A DNA stretch of 64,000 nt from Bradyrhizobium sp. WSM1743 (GCF_000473065.1 NZ_AXAZ01000032.1:21344-85343), one strand, 5' to 3'; positions 16,301-25,457 are shown, counted from the first letter of the stretch. The notes: generated by a model from the sequence alone, not told the origin. A program made the numbers and translations.

Positions 16301-18175
16301 CTAATATGCGCTCAGCAGATCGACCTTCGCGTTTGCCAGCACCAGCCGCCGCGCCAGGATCGCGGCGAGATTGCGCATGATCTTCAGCGACGTCTCCGGG
16401 TGCAGGCGGCGATAGTCGGCAAAGCTGTCGAGCGGCAGTTCGAGGCAGGTGATGGGCGTGTCGGCGAAGACGTCGGCGCTGCGGCTTTGTTCCAGGATCG
16501 CCATCTCGCCGAATTCCATGCCGGGGCCAAGCGAGGCAAGCCGTACGCCGCTGCGCAGCTTCACGCTGACCATGCCGCTCTGAAGAAAGAATAGCGAATT
16601 GGCGGGTTCGCCAGCAGCGATGATGCGCTGGCCGGCCGCGTAGTGCCGCGTGGTCGACAGCTTGACGATGGCGGCGATCTCGTCGGAGTCGAGCTCGGCC
16701 AGCAACGCCTGTTCGCCGAGATGTGCGCTCTCTTTGAAATCGGTGAAGCCGCCGAAACGGTAGATCACCTGGTCTTCGGCCCATTCGATGGCGTCATCGA
16801 GCAGCGCGAAGCGCCGCAGCCGGCGCGGCTCGGCCGTGCGTGCGGCGATCGCGGTCCACACTGCGGAGGTCTCCTCGAAGCCGGACAGAATGGTGGTAAC
16901 GCCGGCGTTGCCGAGCGCGGTCAGCGTCTCACCGAGCAGCTCAGCACCGGCCGCGGTGATGTCGGGAACGCGGCGGAAATCGATGATCAGGAGCGGCGCG
17001 TTCGGCGGCTCGCTGGTGAGCCGTCGCGTGACATAGTCGATGGTACCGAAATTCATCGCGCCGACCAGCTCGAGAACGCGGATGTCGCGATGGCGCTCGT
17101 CGAGGATCTGCTGCTCATGGGGCTGACGGCTGCGGCGCGAGGAGATGCCGTAGATGTCATAATCCGCCATGATGCTGGTGCGGACGTCGGCGTTTCGGTT
17201 GAGCATGTGCAGGTCGAACCGCGCCGACAGCGCCTCGCAAACCTTGAGACCGCGTACGCTGTTGAAATGGTTGTCGAGCAGCGGCGAGAAGGTGCCGAGC
17301 CCGAGCTGCGAGGGCAGCGCCGCGACGATGCCGCCGCCGACGCCACTCTTGGCGGGAATGCCGACGCGATAGGTCCACTCGCCGGCATAGTCGTACATGC
17401 CCGAGCTCGTCATCACCGATAGCGTGCGCGCGACGATGTGCGGCGTGATCACCTGCACGCCCGTGACCGGATTGATGCCGCGATTGGCGAGCGTTGCCGC
17501 CATGACCGCAAGGTCGCGCGCGGTGACCAGGATTGCGCATTGGCGGAAATAGACGTCGAGCACGGCGTCGACATCGTCCGGCAACACCGCGTAATTCCGC
17601 AGCAGCCAGGCAATGGCGCGGTTGCGGTTGCCGGTCGCGGTCTCCGAAGCGTGCACGGCCTCGTCGACGCCGAGGTCGCGGCCGGCAAATTGGCTGAGCT
17701 TGGCGCGGACGCGCTCGAAAGCGCCCTTCCCGTCCACGTCGTAGATCAGGCCCGAGCAGGCGATCGCGCCGGCATTGACCATGGGGTTGAACGGGCGGTT
17801 GTCGTTGGTGAGCCGGATCGAGTTGAAGGCTTCGCCGCTCGGCTCGACGCCGATGGTGGCCGCGACGCGCGCCTCACCGACCATCTCCAGCGCCAGCGCG
17901 AAGACGAACGCTTTGGACACCGACTGGATCGTGAACGGCACGGCGCTGTCGCCAACCTCGTAGACATGCCCGTCGATGGTCACGAGCGCGATGCCGAAAT
18001 GATCGGGGTTGGCGCGCTTCAGCTCGGGAATGTAGTCGGCAAGCTCGCCGGAATTGTCGGCTCGGAATTCGGCGTGGCAATCGGCCAGGAAACGTCGCAG
18101 CGGCGGCTTGGTGAGATATCCGGTCGAGCGGGGCGTGCCGGCTGCGCTGGCCGAATGGCTGGTCTGGACGTCCAC
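16301..18175 (-). CDS. glsA: Glutaminase fused to STAS and cyclic-nucleotide-binding domains
   Basis: 624 residues against ~310 for plain glutaminase. Residues ~20-305 are a serine-dependent glutaminase that converts glutamine to glutamate and ammonia: the S-x-x-K site is in IQSVSKAF, followed by NPMVNAGAIACS, ASETATGNRNRA and EWTYRVGIPAKSGVGGGI. Residues ~355-455 form a STAS domain (PLLIIDFRRVPDITAAGAEL). Residues ~480-600 form a cNMP-binding domain (GEPANSLFFLQSGMVSV, PGMEFGEMAILEQSRSADVF). The fusion suggests control by a nucleotide or by partner proteins. The start is a GTG at 18173-18175, 9 bases after GAGG; the open frame continues upstream only as a shadow of the MFS gene. Confidence 0.93.
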   Translation of the reverse strand: MDVQTSHSASAAGTPRSTGYLTKPPLRRFLADCHAEFRADNSGELADYIPELKRANPDHFGIALVTIDGHVYEVGDSAVPFTIQSVSKAFVFALALEMVGEARVAATIGVEPSGEAFNSIRLTNDNRPFNPMVNAGAIACSGLIYDVDGKGAFERVRAKLSQFAGRDLGVDEAVHASETATGNRNRAIAWLLRNYAVLPDDVDAVLDVYFRQCAILVTARDLAVMAATLANRGINPVTGVQVITPHIVARTLSVMTSSGMYDYAGEWTYRVGIPAKSGVGGGIVAALPSQLGLGTFSPLLDNHFNSVRGLKVCEALSARFDLHMLNRNADVRTSIMADYDIYGISSRRSRQPHEQQILDERHRDIRVLELVGAMNFGTIDYVTRRLTSEPPNAPLLIIDFRRVPDITAAGAELLGETLTALGNAGVTTILSGFEETSAVWTAIAARTAEPRRLRRFALLDDAIEWAEDQVIYRFGGFTDFKESAHLGEQALLAELDSDEIAAIVKLSTTRHYAAGQRIIAAGEPANSLFFLQSGMVSVKLRSGVRLASLGPGMEFGEMAILEQSRSADVFADTPITCLELPLDSFADYRRLHPETSLKIMRNLAAILARRLVLANAKVDLLSAY

Positions 18176-18282
18176 GGTCTCACACCTCAATTTGCTCAGA
18201 ATCGAAGCAATTCGTGTGCCATGTATACTGGGCCGACGGTGTCGTGGCGGGGAGCGACGCCCGCTTGGGTCACCGAAGCACG

Positions 18283-19488
18283 TCAGCGCGCATCCGCCGG
18301 TGCACGCGGCTTGAGCAGCCGGGCGCAGACGAGGCCCAGCACCACCATGATCGCGGCGCTCGCAAGCAACGTCGGCACCTTGCCGCCGTGCTGGAGGCCG
18401 AAGCCGTAGGCGAGCGGCCCCACCGTCTGCCCCATGAAGAAGAAGAACGAATGCAGCGACAGCGCGGTGGCACGCGCCTCGACCGAAAGCTCGCTGGCAA
18501 ACACTTGCAGGCAGCCATGGGCCATGTAGAAGCCCCAGCCCATCACGATGAGATTGAGCGCCTGGATCTCCCAGCGCGGGCCGAAGGCGACAGCGACGAG
18601 CTGCGAGGCGACGAGTGTCATCCCTGCGATCATCATGCCTTTGACGCCGAGCCGCGGCAGCATGCGCGACACCGTCAGCGTGTAGAGCAGTCCACCCACC
18701 GCAAAGCCGGCGATGACGATGCCGGCGATCGACAGCGAGGTCTGCCCAAGCTCGAACAGGAACGAGGCGATGTAGGGAAACAGGCCGAGCACGCAGCAGC
18801 CTTCGATGAATACGGCCGAGTAGCAGACATAGGCGTTCGGATTGGTGAAGATGGTGCGATAGCCGGCCTTCAGCGCCGACAGGCTGGTCTTCGGCGGATG
18901 CTTGACCTTGGCGCCCTTGAAGCCGGCCGCAACGGCGATCGAGGCGACGATCACGAGCGCACCGAGCACCGCGAGCACGCCGCGCCAGCCGAGGAAATCG
19001 CCGATCAGGCCGGAGGCCGAGGCGCCGAGCAGATTTCCGGTCATGGCGCCTGCAAGCGTGCGGCTGATCGCGACCTGCCGCTTCTCGGGGCCGACGAGAT
19101 CGCTGGTGAGGCTGAGCGCCACCGGAAACACGCCTCCGGAGCCGATGCCAGCCAGAATGCGGGTGACGAACAGCAACGAGAACGAGCTCGAGAGCGCACC
19201 GAGGATGTTGGCGAGGCCGAGCAGCGCGAGGCAACCGATCATCAGTCGGGTCTTGCCGAACAGGTCGGCGGCGGCGCCGATGATCGGCTGGATGATCGAG
19301 AAGGTGAAGGCGAACACCGCCGCAAAGCCGGCGGCGGTGGCGATGCTGACGCCGAAATCCTCAGCGACGTGCGGCAGCACCGGATCGAGCGCGCGCGCCG
19401 ACAGAGCCGCGGCGAAGCTTGCGCCTGATATGACGTAGAGCGCTGCCGGCAAGCCGTGATCGTGCGGCCGCGCCTCGTCTTGCTGCAT
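18283..19488 (-). CDS. MFS transporter (DHA1-like)
   Basis: 401 residues with twelve hydrophobic segments and a central loop (GFKGAKVKHPPKTSLSALKA). The loop between segments 2 and 3 carries the degenerate MFS motif GAAADLFGKTRLM, and motif RILAGIGSGGVFPVALSL lies in segments 4-5. It resembles YfmO/Bcr-type drug or metabolite exporters, but the substrate is not readable. Its ATG (19486-19488) shares one base with the kdsA stop codon, so the two are translationally coupled. Whether that reflects a link to KDO synthesis or only operon convenience is open. Confidence 0.9.
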   Translation of the reverse strand: MQQDEARPHDHGLPAALYVISGASFAAALSARALDPVLPHVAEDFGVSIATAAGFAAVFAFTFSIIQPIIGAAADLFGKTRLMIGCLALLGLANILGALSSSFSLLFVTRILAGIGSGGVFPVALSLTSDLVGPEKRQVAISRTLAGAMTGNLLGASASGLIGDFLGWRGVLAVLGALVIVASIAVAAGFKGAKVKHPPKTSLSALKAGYRTIFTNPNAYVCYSAVFIEGCCVLGLFPYIASFLFELGQTSLSIAGIVIAGFAVGGLLYTLTVSRMLPRLGVKGMMIAGMTLVASQLVAVAFGPRWEIQALNLIVMGWGFYMAHGCLQVFASELSVEARATALSLHSFFFFMGQTVGPLAYGFGLQHGGKVPTLLASAAIMVVLGLVCARLLKPRAPADAR

Positions 19489-20336
19489 CAGCGCGGATTC
19501 TTTGCGAGCGCGTCGAACGCCATCAGCCTGGCGATCAGTCCCTCGAACTCGCGCAGCGGCACCATGTTGGGCCCGTCCGAGGGCGCGTGATCGGGATCAG
19601 GATGGGTCTCGATGAAGACGCCGGCAACACCGACCGCGACGGCCGCGCGTGCCAGCACGGGCACGAACTCGCGCTCGCCGCCCGACGAGGTCCCCTTCCC
19701 GCCCGGCTGCTGCACCGAATGGGTGGCATCGAAGATCACGGGCGCGCCGGTGGTGCGCGCCAGGATCGGCAGTGCGCGCATGTCGGAGACCAGCGTGTTG
19801 TAGCCGAAGGACGCGCCGCGCTCGGTGACGAGCACGTTGGGATTGCCGTTGCTCGTGATCTTGCTCACGACGTTGGCCATGTCCCACGGCGCCAGGAACT
19901 GGCCTTTCTTGACATTGACGACCTTGCCGGTCGCGGCCGCCGCCAGCAGCAGATCGGTCTGCCGGCACAGGAAAGCGGGTATCTGCAAGACGTCCACGGC
20001 CTGCGCCACCTCGGCGCATTGCGTGGCCTCGTGCACATCGGTCAGCACCGGCAGGCCGAGCGAGGATCGGATCTCGGCGAAGATCGGCAGCGACTGCGCC
20101 AAGCCCAGCCCGCGCGTCGCCGCCGCGCTGGTGCGGTTGGCCTTGTCGAACGAGGTCTTGTAGACGAGGCCGATCTTGAGCCGCGCCGCGATCTCCTTCA
20201 GTGCGGAGGCGACCTCCAGCGCATGCTGGCGGCTTTCGAGCTGGCAGGGCCCGGCAATGACCGAGATCGGCAGATCATTACCGAACTTGACCCTGCCGAT
20301 GGTGACGACCGGCGCCGCTGATGTCGAAGAGCTCAA
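19488..20336 (-). CDS. kdsA: 3-deoxy-8-phosphooctulonate synthase (KDO-8-P synthase)
   Basis: 282 residues. It condenses phosphoenolpyruvate with arabinose-5-phosphate in the cytoplasm to begin KDO synthesis for lipopolysaccharide. Seen: VIAGPCQLESRQHA near the N-terminus, YKTSFDKANRTS (substrate loop), VLTDVHEATQC, IPAFLCRQTDLL, VNVKKGQFLAPWDM, the metal/substrate region IFDATHSVQQPGG, and IETHPDPDHAPSDG. The best start is TTG at 20334-20336, 6 bases after GAGGGA. The MFS gene overlaps its stop. pyrG lies 3.5 kb away, consistent with alphaproteobacterial clusters around kdsA/pyrG/eno. Confidence 0.96.
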   Translation of the reverse strand: MSSSTSAAPVVTIGRVKFGNDLPISVIAGPCQLESRQHALEVASALKEIAARLKIGLVYKTSFDKANRTSAAATRGLGLAQSLPIFAEIRSSLGLPVLTDVHEATQCAEVAQAVDVLQIPAFLCRQTDLLLAAAATGKVVNVKKGQFLAPWDMANVVSKITSNGNPNVLVTERGASFGYNTLVSDMRALPILARTTGAPVIFDATHSVQQPGGKGTSSGGEREFVPVLARAAVAVGVAGVFIETHPDPDHAPSDGPNMVPLREFEGLIARLMAFDALAKNPR

Positions 20337-20448
20337 GGCAAATCCCTCGTTTCGGCGCGACCATAGCCGCCATGAGGGTCGGATCAACCCTATTAGGCCC
20401 GGGCCGTTCGAATATCAGGGTTGCGCCAGGGTTCCCTGCCCGCCGCCG

Positions 20449-20775
20449 CTACTTCACCGCCGAGAAGGCGGTCGGCGCCAGGATCTGGCTGACGATGTTG
20501 GCGACGATCTGGCCATCGGCCTCCGACTTCGCCCGCGCCTCAAGCCAGTCCGGGTCGGTCGCGAACGCGCCCCACTTCTTCTCGCGCTCGGCGAGCGAAT
20601 CCCAGGCCAGGAAATAGGTCAGCTCCTGGTTGGATTCGCCGATCAGCGTGGTGAAGAACCCGGCCTGCTTGATGCCGTGCTTCTCCCAAATTTTCAGCGT
20701 GGCGGTCTCGAACCGCTTCAAGAGCGCCGGCAGGCGGCCGGGCACGCAGCGATACTGGCGCATTTCGTAGATCAT
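20449..20775 (-). CDS. NIPSNAP family protein
   Basis: 108 residues forming one dimeric alpha/beta-barrel unit of the NIPSNAP family: MIYEMRQYRCVPGRLPALLKR at the start, then FFTTLIGESNQELTYFLAWDSLAEREKKW split across residues ~40-68. Members are small cytoplasmic proteins of unknown function, often near catabolic genes. It is divergent from the two-component regulator gene and shares a 188-base intergenic region that contains the regulator's direct-repeat box. It might therefore belong to the same regulon, although its own start is far from the box. Confidence 0.88.
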   Translation of the reverse strand: MIYEMRQYRCVPGRLPALLKRFETATLKIWEKHGIKQAGFFTTLIGESNQELTYFLAWDSLAEREKKWGAFATDPDWLEARAKSEADGQIVANIVSQILAPTAFSAVK

Positions 20776-20902
20776 TCATGTTTCTCCCTGAACAGGCCCG
20801 GGGGTTATAGCTGGCGACCCCGGCGGTGTCTTGAGCCCTACCCGTCGGCCCCCTGTGGCGTTCTGTGCATGGCTTGAGCTTCCGCCGCTGCATCAGACTC
20901 CC

Positions 20903-20919
20903 GCAATGCTGCCGCAATG
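20903..20919 (+). promoter_or_regulatory. Direct repeat GCAATG-N5-GCAATG, candidate response-regulator box (copy 1)
   Basis: GCAATGCTGCCGCAATG: two GCAATG half-sites with an 11-base period, the spacing used by OmpR/PhoB-family dimers. It lies about 53 bases (centre) upstream of the response-regulator ATG, suggesting autoregulation. An almost identical box precedes the methyltransferase gene at 23055. The binding protein is inferred. Confidence 0.6.
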
Positions 20920-20963
20920 ATCGGGCCGCTACAAAGGCTCGGTTGCGGTTCAGGTGCCCTTAC

Positions 20964-21641
20964 ATGCGGATTTTGCTGGTCGAGGATGAAGCGGAGATGG
21001 CCGGCGCGCTGGCCTCGGCGCTGAAGCGCTACGACATGGTGGTGGACCACGCGCCGACGCTCGCCGAGGCGGAGGAGGCCATCTCCGCGGACGTCCATGC
21101 CGCGGTCCTGCTCGACCGCCAGCTTCCTGACGGTGATGGCCTCGCCTTGATCCCAAAGCTCCGCGCGCGCGCCGACGGCGTGCCGATCATCGTCCTGACT
21201 GCGCGCGGGGAGCTTGCCGACCGCATCGCCGGGCTCGACGGCGGCGCCGACGACTATCTGGCAAAACCGTTTGCCGTCGAGGAGCTGCTGGCGCGACTGC
21301 GGGCCGTGCTGCGCCGCCCCGCCGGCCTTTCCCCCGATGTCATCCACGCGGGCCGCCTCGCCTTCGACCTCAGTCATCGCGAAGCCAGCATCGACGGCCA
21401 GCCGTTCGAGCTGCCGCGCCGCGAGCTCTTGGTGCTTGAAGCCTTGGTCCGTCGCATGGGCCGGACCGTGCTGCGCTCGGCGCTGGAAGAGGCGGTCTAC
21501 AATTTCGACGACGAGATCCAGTCCAACGCGCTCGACACGCATGTCTCCCGGCTGCGGCGAAAGCTCGCGGAAGCCGACGCGGGCATCGAGATCCACGGTA
21601 TTCGCGGCGTCGGCTATCTCCTCAAGAAGCTGCCAGCCTGA
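20964..21641 (+). CDS. OmpR-family response regulator
   Basis: 225 residues. The receiver domain (1-115) carries the acidic pair in VEDEAEM, the phosphoacceptor Asp in LLDRQLPDGDGL (about residue 52), the Thr in VLTARG and the Lys in YLAKPF. The C-terminal winged helix (130-222) includes LPRRELLVLEALVRRMG and LDTHVSRLRRKLAEADAG. It pairs with the histidine kinase starting 10 bases downstream. It is closest in type to TctD/QseB-like regulators, but no exact orthologue is claimed. A GCAATG direct repeat lies upstream of it and upstream of the methyltransferase gene. Confidence 0.95.
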   Translation: MRILLVEDEAEMAGALASALKRYDMVVDHAPTLAEAEEAISADVHAAVLLDRQLPDGDGLALIPKLRARADGVPIIVLTARGELADRIAGLDGGADDYLAKPFAVEELLARLRAVLRRPAGLSPDVIHAGRLAFDLSHREASIDGQPFELPRRELLVLEALVRRMGRTVLRSALEEAVYNFDDEIQSNALDTHVSRLRRKLAEADAGIEIHGIRGVGYLLKKLPA

Positions 21642-21651
21642 AGAAGCTGAT

Positions 21652-23028
21652 ATGAGCAAACACGACGATCCCTATTGCCTGCGCTCGCGCTTGAGCTGGC
21701 GGCTGCTCTCGCTTCAGGCCGCGATCCTGGTCGCGCTGGTTGCAGTCGTCCTGGCCGGGCTTTGCGCCTCCGGCTTCGTGCTGGCCGAGCGCGACGAGGA
21801 CCACGTCATCGATGTCGTCCAGCGCGCGCTCACGCGCGACGCGCAAGGTGGACTGGGCTTGCGGCCGACGGCCGAGCTGCAGCAGTTGCGCAGCGAGACG
21901 CCGGACCTCTGGTTCCTGGTGCGCGACCGGCAGGGTCGCTTCCTCAGCGAAGGCACCGTGCCGGCCGAATTTGCCGCGATCGGCGGTGGCCTCGACCAGA
22001 TCAGCCAGGCGCGGCTCGGCTGGCAGCTGTTCGAGGACGATCCGCGCAAGCCGGCGGCGCGGATGAAGAGGGTCGACACCGATGTGGGCAACGTGCAGGT
22101 GATCACGGCGACACAAGGACGCCTGACCGGCGCCAAGGCACTGGTCACGACATCGCTTGCGTTCCTCGGCATCGCCCTGCCCGGCCTGCTCCTGATGGGA
22201 ACGGCGACGTTCATCGCAACGCCCATGATCGTACGGCGCGCGTTCAGGGGGCTCGATACCGCGGCGGACGAGGCGCGGCGCATCGACATCCATCAGCGCG
22301 GCGCGCGGCTCCCGATAGAACGGATTCCGCTGGAGGTCGTGCCGCTCGTGACCGCGATCAACGACGCGCTGGCGCGGCTCGACCAGGGCTATGCCCGCCA
22401 CAAGCGCTTCGTCGCGGACGCCGCGCATGAGCTGCGCACGCCGATCGCAATCCTGAACACGCGCCTGGAGTCACTTGCCTCTGGGCCGGACAAGAATCGC
22501 CTGCTGGAGGATGCCGCGCGGCTGGCGACGCTTGCCGAGCAATTGCTCGATATCCAGCGACTCGACCGCTGCGGCCATCCTTTCACGCGCGTCAATCTCG
22601 CCGCCGTTGCGCAAAGCGTCGCCGCCGACCTCGCGCCGCTGGCGATTGCCGCCGGCTACGAGCTGGCGCTCGATGCGCCGTCGACACCGGTCGAGACGAT
22701 CGGCGATGCGGCGGCCCTGGAGCGCGCGCTGACCAATCTCGTGCAGAATGCGATCCAGCATGGCCCGCGCCGCGGCACGATCGGGATTCGCGTCGGCAGG
22801 CCCGCGAGCATCGAGGTCACGGATGAAGGCGCCGGAATTCCCGCCGATCAGCGCGAGCAAATCTTCGAGCCATTCTATCGGCTGGCGCCGCTCGATCGCG
22901 GTGCCGGCCTCGGCCTCAACATGGTGCGCGAGATAGTGCAACTGCATGGCGGCCACGTTTCGGTGGCGGACGGACCGGAGGGCGGCGCCTGCTTCCGGAT
23001 GACGCTACCCGAAGTCAGGCAGAATTGA
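21652..23028 (+). CDS. Sensor histidine kinase
   Basis: 458 residues. Two membrane segments (about 20-45 and 163-188) bracket a ~120-residue periplasmic sensor region. A HAMP-like linker follows, then the H box VADAAHELRTPIAIL with the phosphoacceptor His. The catalytic domain has the N box NLVQNAIQHG, G1 VTDEGAGIP and G2 GAGLGLNMVREI. It should autophosphorylate and phosphorylate the adjacent regulator. The periplasmic sensor shows no obvious metal motif, so the stimulus is unknown. The ATG at 21652 follows the regulator stop by 10 bases, so they form one transcript. Confidence 0.95.
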   Translation: MSKHDDPYCLRSRLSWRLLSLQAAILVALVAVVLAGLCASGFVLAERDEDHVIDVVQRALTRDAQGGLGLRPTAELQQLRSETPDLWFLVRDRQGRFLSEGTVPAEFAAIGGGLDQISQARLGWQLFEDDPRKPAARMKRVDTDVGNVQVITATQGRLTGAKALVTTSLAFLGIALPGLLLMGTATFIATPMIVRRAFRGLDTAADEARRIDIHQRGARLPIERIPLEVVPLVTAINDALARLDQGYARHKRFVADAAHELRTPIAILNTRLESLASGPDKNRLLEDAARLATLAEQLLDIQRLDRCGHPFTRVNLAAVAQSVAADLAPLAIAAGYELALDAPSTPVETIGDAAALERALTNLVQNAIQHGPRRGTIGIRVGRPASIEVTDEGAGIPADQREQIFEPFYRLAPLDRGAGLGLNMVREIVQLHGGHVSVADGPEGGACFRMTLPEVRQN

Positions 23029-23054
23029 TTCAATCCGCATTCGCTTCCCCCGGC

Positions 23055-23071
23055 GCAATGCTGTCGCAATG
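23055..23071 (+). promoter_or_regulatory. Direct repeat GCAATG-N5-GCAATG, candidate response-regulator box (copy 2)
   Basis: GCAATGCTGTCGCAATG differs from copy 1 (20903-20919) at one spacer base only. It lies in the 107-base gap between the kinase stop and the methyltransferase start, about 73 bases (centre) before the ATG at 23136. The shared motif suggests direct control of the methyltransferase by the adjacent regulator. Confidence 0.6.
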
Positions 23072-23135
23072 CGCTCCCGCAACACTGCATGCGTCGCACC
23101 TCCTTGGAGGTGCAAATCAAAATGCCGGAGCGCGC

Positions 23136-23798
23136 ATGCCCAACGATTTTCTCTCGTTCTTCCTCGCCTGGATGTCGGCCCCGCGTCGGGTCGGCGCGGT
23201 CGCACCGTCGAGCGCGGCACTGGCGGACCTCATCACGCGCGAGATCGACGCATCGACCGGCCCCATCCTCGAGCTCGGGCCCGGCACCGGCGCGTTCACC
23301 TACAAGCTGCTGAAGCGCGGCGTGCGTCAAGAAGACCTCACGCTGGTCGAATACGGCTCCGATTTCATGAAGCTGCTGCAGATCCGCTTTCCCGGCGCAC
23401 GCGTGCTGTGGATGGACGCGGCGAGGCTCACCACGCATCGCCTTTATGACGGCGCCCCGGTCGGGGCCGTGGTCAGCGGATTGCCTCTGCTCAACATGTC
23501 CATGCGCAAGGTCGTCTCGATCGTCAGTGGGGCATTCAGCTACATCCGCCCAGGCGGCGCCTTCTACCAGTTCACCTACGGCATGAGCTGCCCGGTGCCG
23601 CGGCCCGTGCTCGACCGGCTGGGCCTGCGCGCTAAACTGGTGGATCGGGCGCTGCTGAACGTCCCGCCGGCCGCTGTCTACAGGCTGACGCGGCGGCCAC
23701 AGGTGAAGTTGATCACGGGATCGCTTGCGCCCGAACCGTCAGCGCGGGTGGCGTTGAAGCCGATGCATCACGCGCGCGACCACTCCGCCGCGCGTTGA
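23136..23798 (+). CDS. PmtA/PmtX-like phospholipid N-methyltransferase
   Basis: 220 residues of a class I SAM methyltransferase fold. The SAM loop is ILELGPGTGAFT (residues ~45-56), followed by an acidic strand LVEYGSDFMKLL and the later motif AVVSGLPLLNMS. The N-terminal FLSFFLAWMSAPRRVGAVAPSS is typical of rhizobial PmtA-type enzymes that methylate phosphatidylethanolamine toward phosphatidylcholine; B. japonicum has several paralogues, and which one this is cannot be told. It acts at the inner face of the cytoplasmic membrane. GGAG lies 5 bases before the ATG. A likely regulator box precedes it, so it may be part of an envelope response with the two-component pair. Confidence 0.82.
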   Translation: MPNDFLSFFLAWMSAPRRVGAVAPSSAALADLITREIDASTGPILELGPGTGAFTYKLLKRGVRQEDLTLVEYGSDFMKLLQIRFPGARVLWMDAARLTTHRLYDGAPVGAVVSGLPLLNMSMRKVVSIVSGAFSYIRPGGAFYQFTYGMSCPVPRPVLDRLGLRAKLVDRALLNVPPAAVYRLTRRPQVKLITGSLAPEPSARVALKPMHHARDHSAAR

Positions 23799-23802
23799 GC
23801 CG

Positions 23803-25434
23803 TCAGACCAACCGGCTCTGCACCATCGCCGCCTGAATGAACGAGGCGAACAGCGGGTGCGGCTCGAAGGGCCGCGACTTCAGTTCGGGGTGGAACTGGA
23901 CGCCGATGAACCAGGGATGATCCTCGTACTCGACGATTTCAGGCAGCACGCCGTCCGGCGACAGCCCTGAGAATTTCAGGCCATGCTGCTCGAGGCGGTC
24001 CTTGTAGGCGGTGTTGACCTCGTAGCGATGGCGGTGACGCTCGGAGATTTCGGTGGCGCCGCCATAGACCTGCGAGACGCGGCTGCCGCGATTGAGCGTC
24101 GCCGGATAGGCGCCCAGCCGCATCGTGCCGCCGAGGTCGCCCGCCTGCGAGCGCTTCTCGAGCTCGTTGCCGCGCAACCATTCCGTCATCAGGCCGACCA
24201 GCGGCTCCTTGGTCGGGCCGAACTCGGTGGAGTTGGCGTCCTCGATGCCGACGAGGTTTCGCGCGGCCTCGATCACCGCCATCTGCATGCCGAAGCAGAT
24301 GCCGAAATACGGCACGTCGCGCTCGCGCGCGAACTGCGCCGCCTTGATCTTGCCCTCCGCCCCGCGCTGGCCGAAACCGCCCGGCACCAGGATGCCGTTG
24401 ACGTGCTCGAGGAATGGCGCTGGATCTTCCTTCTCGAAGATCTCGCTCTCGATCCAATCGAGATTGACCTTCACCTTGTTGGCGATGCCGCCATGCGACA
24501 GCGCCTCGATCAGCGACTTATACGCATCCTTCATGCCGGTGTATTTGCCGACGATGGCGATGGTGACGTTGCCCTCGGGGTTGCGGATACGCTCGTTGAT
24601 CTCTTGCCAGCTGCGCAACTCCGGCGGAATCCGCGAGGCGATGCCGAAGGCGGCAAGCACTTCGTCGTCGAGGCCCGCATTGTGATAGGCCTCGGGAACC
24701 GCATAGATGTTGTCGACGTCGCGCGCCTCGATCACGGCGCTTTCGCGCACGTTGCAGAACAGCCCGAGCTTGCGCCGCTCTTCCTTCGGGATCTCGCGGT
24801 CGGTGCGGCAGAGCAGGATGTCCGGCTGGATGCCGATCGAGCGCAGCTCCTTGACCGAGTGCTGCGTCGGCTTGGTCTTGAGCTCGCCGGCGCTCGGGAT
24901 GTACGGCAGCAGCGTCAGATGGATGTAGACGGCATGATCGCGCGGCAGCTCGTTCTTGAGCTGGCGGATCGCCTCGAAGAACGGCAGGCCCTCGATGTCG
25001 CCGACGGTGCCGCCGATTTCGACCAGCACGAAGTCGTAATCGTCGTTGCCGTCGAGGACGAATTCCTTGATCGCGTTGGTGACGTGCGGAACCACCTGGA
25101 TGGTCGCGCCGAGATAATCGCCGCGGCGCTCCTTGGAGATGATGTCCTGGTAGATCCGGCCGGTCGTGATGTTGTCGGCCTTGGTCGCAGGCCGCCCGGT
25201 GAAGCGCTCGTAGTGACCGAGATCGAGATCAGTCTCCGCGCCGTCATCGGTCACGAACACTTCGCCGTGCTGATACGGCGACATCGTTCCGGGATCGAGG
25301 TTGAGATAGGGGTCGAGCTTGCGGAGGCGGACCTTGTAGCCCCGGGCCTGCAGCAGGGCACCCAGTGCCGCCGAAGCCAGACCCTTGCCGAGCGAGGAAA
25401 CCACGCCGCCGGTGATGAATATGTACCGCGCCAT
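23803..25434 (-). CDS. pyrG: CTP synthase
   Basis: 543 residues, full length. It aminates UTP to CTP with ATP and glutamine. The N-terminal synthetase domain begins YIFITGGVVSSLGKGL (P-loop-like) and includes KLDPYLNLDPGTMSPYQHGE and the regulatory VEIGGTVGDIE. The C-terminal class I glutamine amidotransferase domain has the nucleophile Cys in YFGICFGMQMAV and the His/Glu of GVQFHPELKSRP. The gene is convergent with the methyltransferase gene, only 4 bases apart. secG lies upstream on the same strand after a 166-base gap that includes an inverted repeat near the pyrG start. Confidence 0.98.
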   Translation of the reverse strand: MARYIFITGGVVSSLGKGLASAALGALLQARGYKVRLRKLDPYLNLDPGTMSPYQHGEVFVTDDGAETDLDLGHYERFTGRPATKADNITTGRIYQDIISKERRGDYLGATIQVVPHVTNAIKEFVLDGNDDYDFVLVEIGGTVGDIEGLPFFEAIRQLKNELPRDHAVYIHLTLLPYIPSAGELKTKPTQHSVKELRSIGIQPDILLCRTDREIPKEERRKLGLFCNVRESAVIEARDVDNIYAVPEAYHNAGLDDEVLAAFGIASRIPPELRSWQEINERIRNPEGNVTIAIVGKYTGMKDAYKSLIEALSHGGIANKVKVNLDWIESEIFEKEDPAPFLEHVNGILVPGGFGQRGAEGKIKAAQFARERDVPYFGICFGMQMAVIEAARNLVGIEDANSTEFGPTKEPLVGLMTEWLRGNELEKRSQAGDLGGTMRLGAYPATLNRGSRVSQVYGGATEISERHRHRYEVNTAYKDRLEQHGLKFSGLSPDGVLPEIVEYEDHPWFIGVQFHPELKSRPFEPHPLFASFIQAAMVQSRLV

Positions 25435-25457
25435 GGGACTTAACCTCTAATCCCCTA

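Noticed and set aside
16301..19234. A single 977-codon frame that joins glutaminase to an upstream extension
   Set aside because: The part beyond 18175 overlaps the MFS gene in another frame and is arginine/proline-rich shadow sequence; a GTG with a ribosome-binding site at 18175 fits the family.
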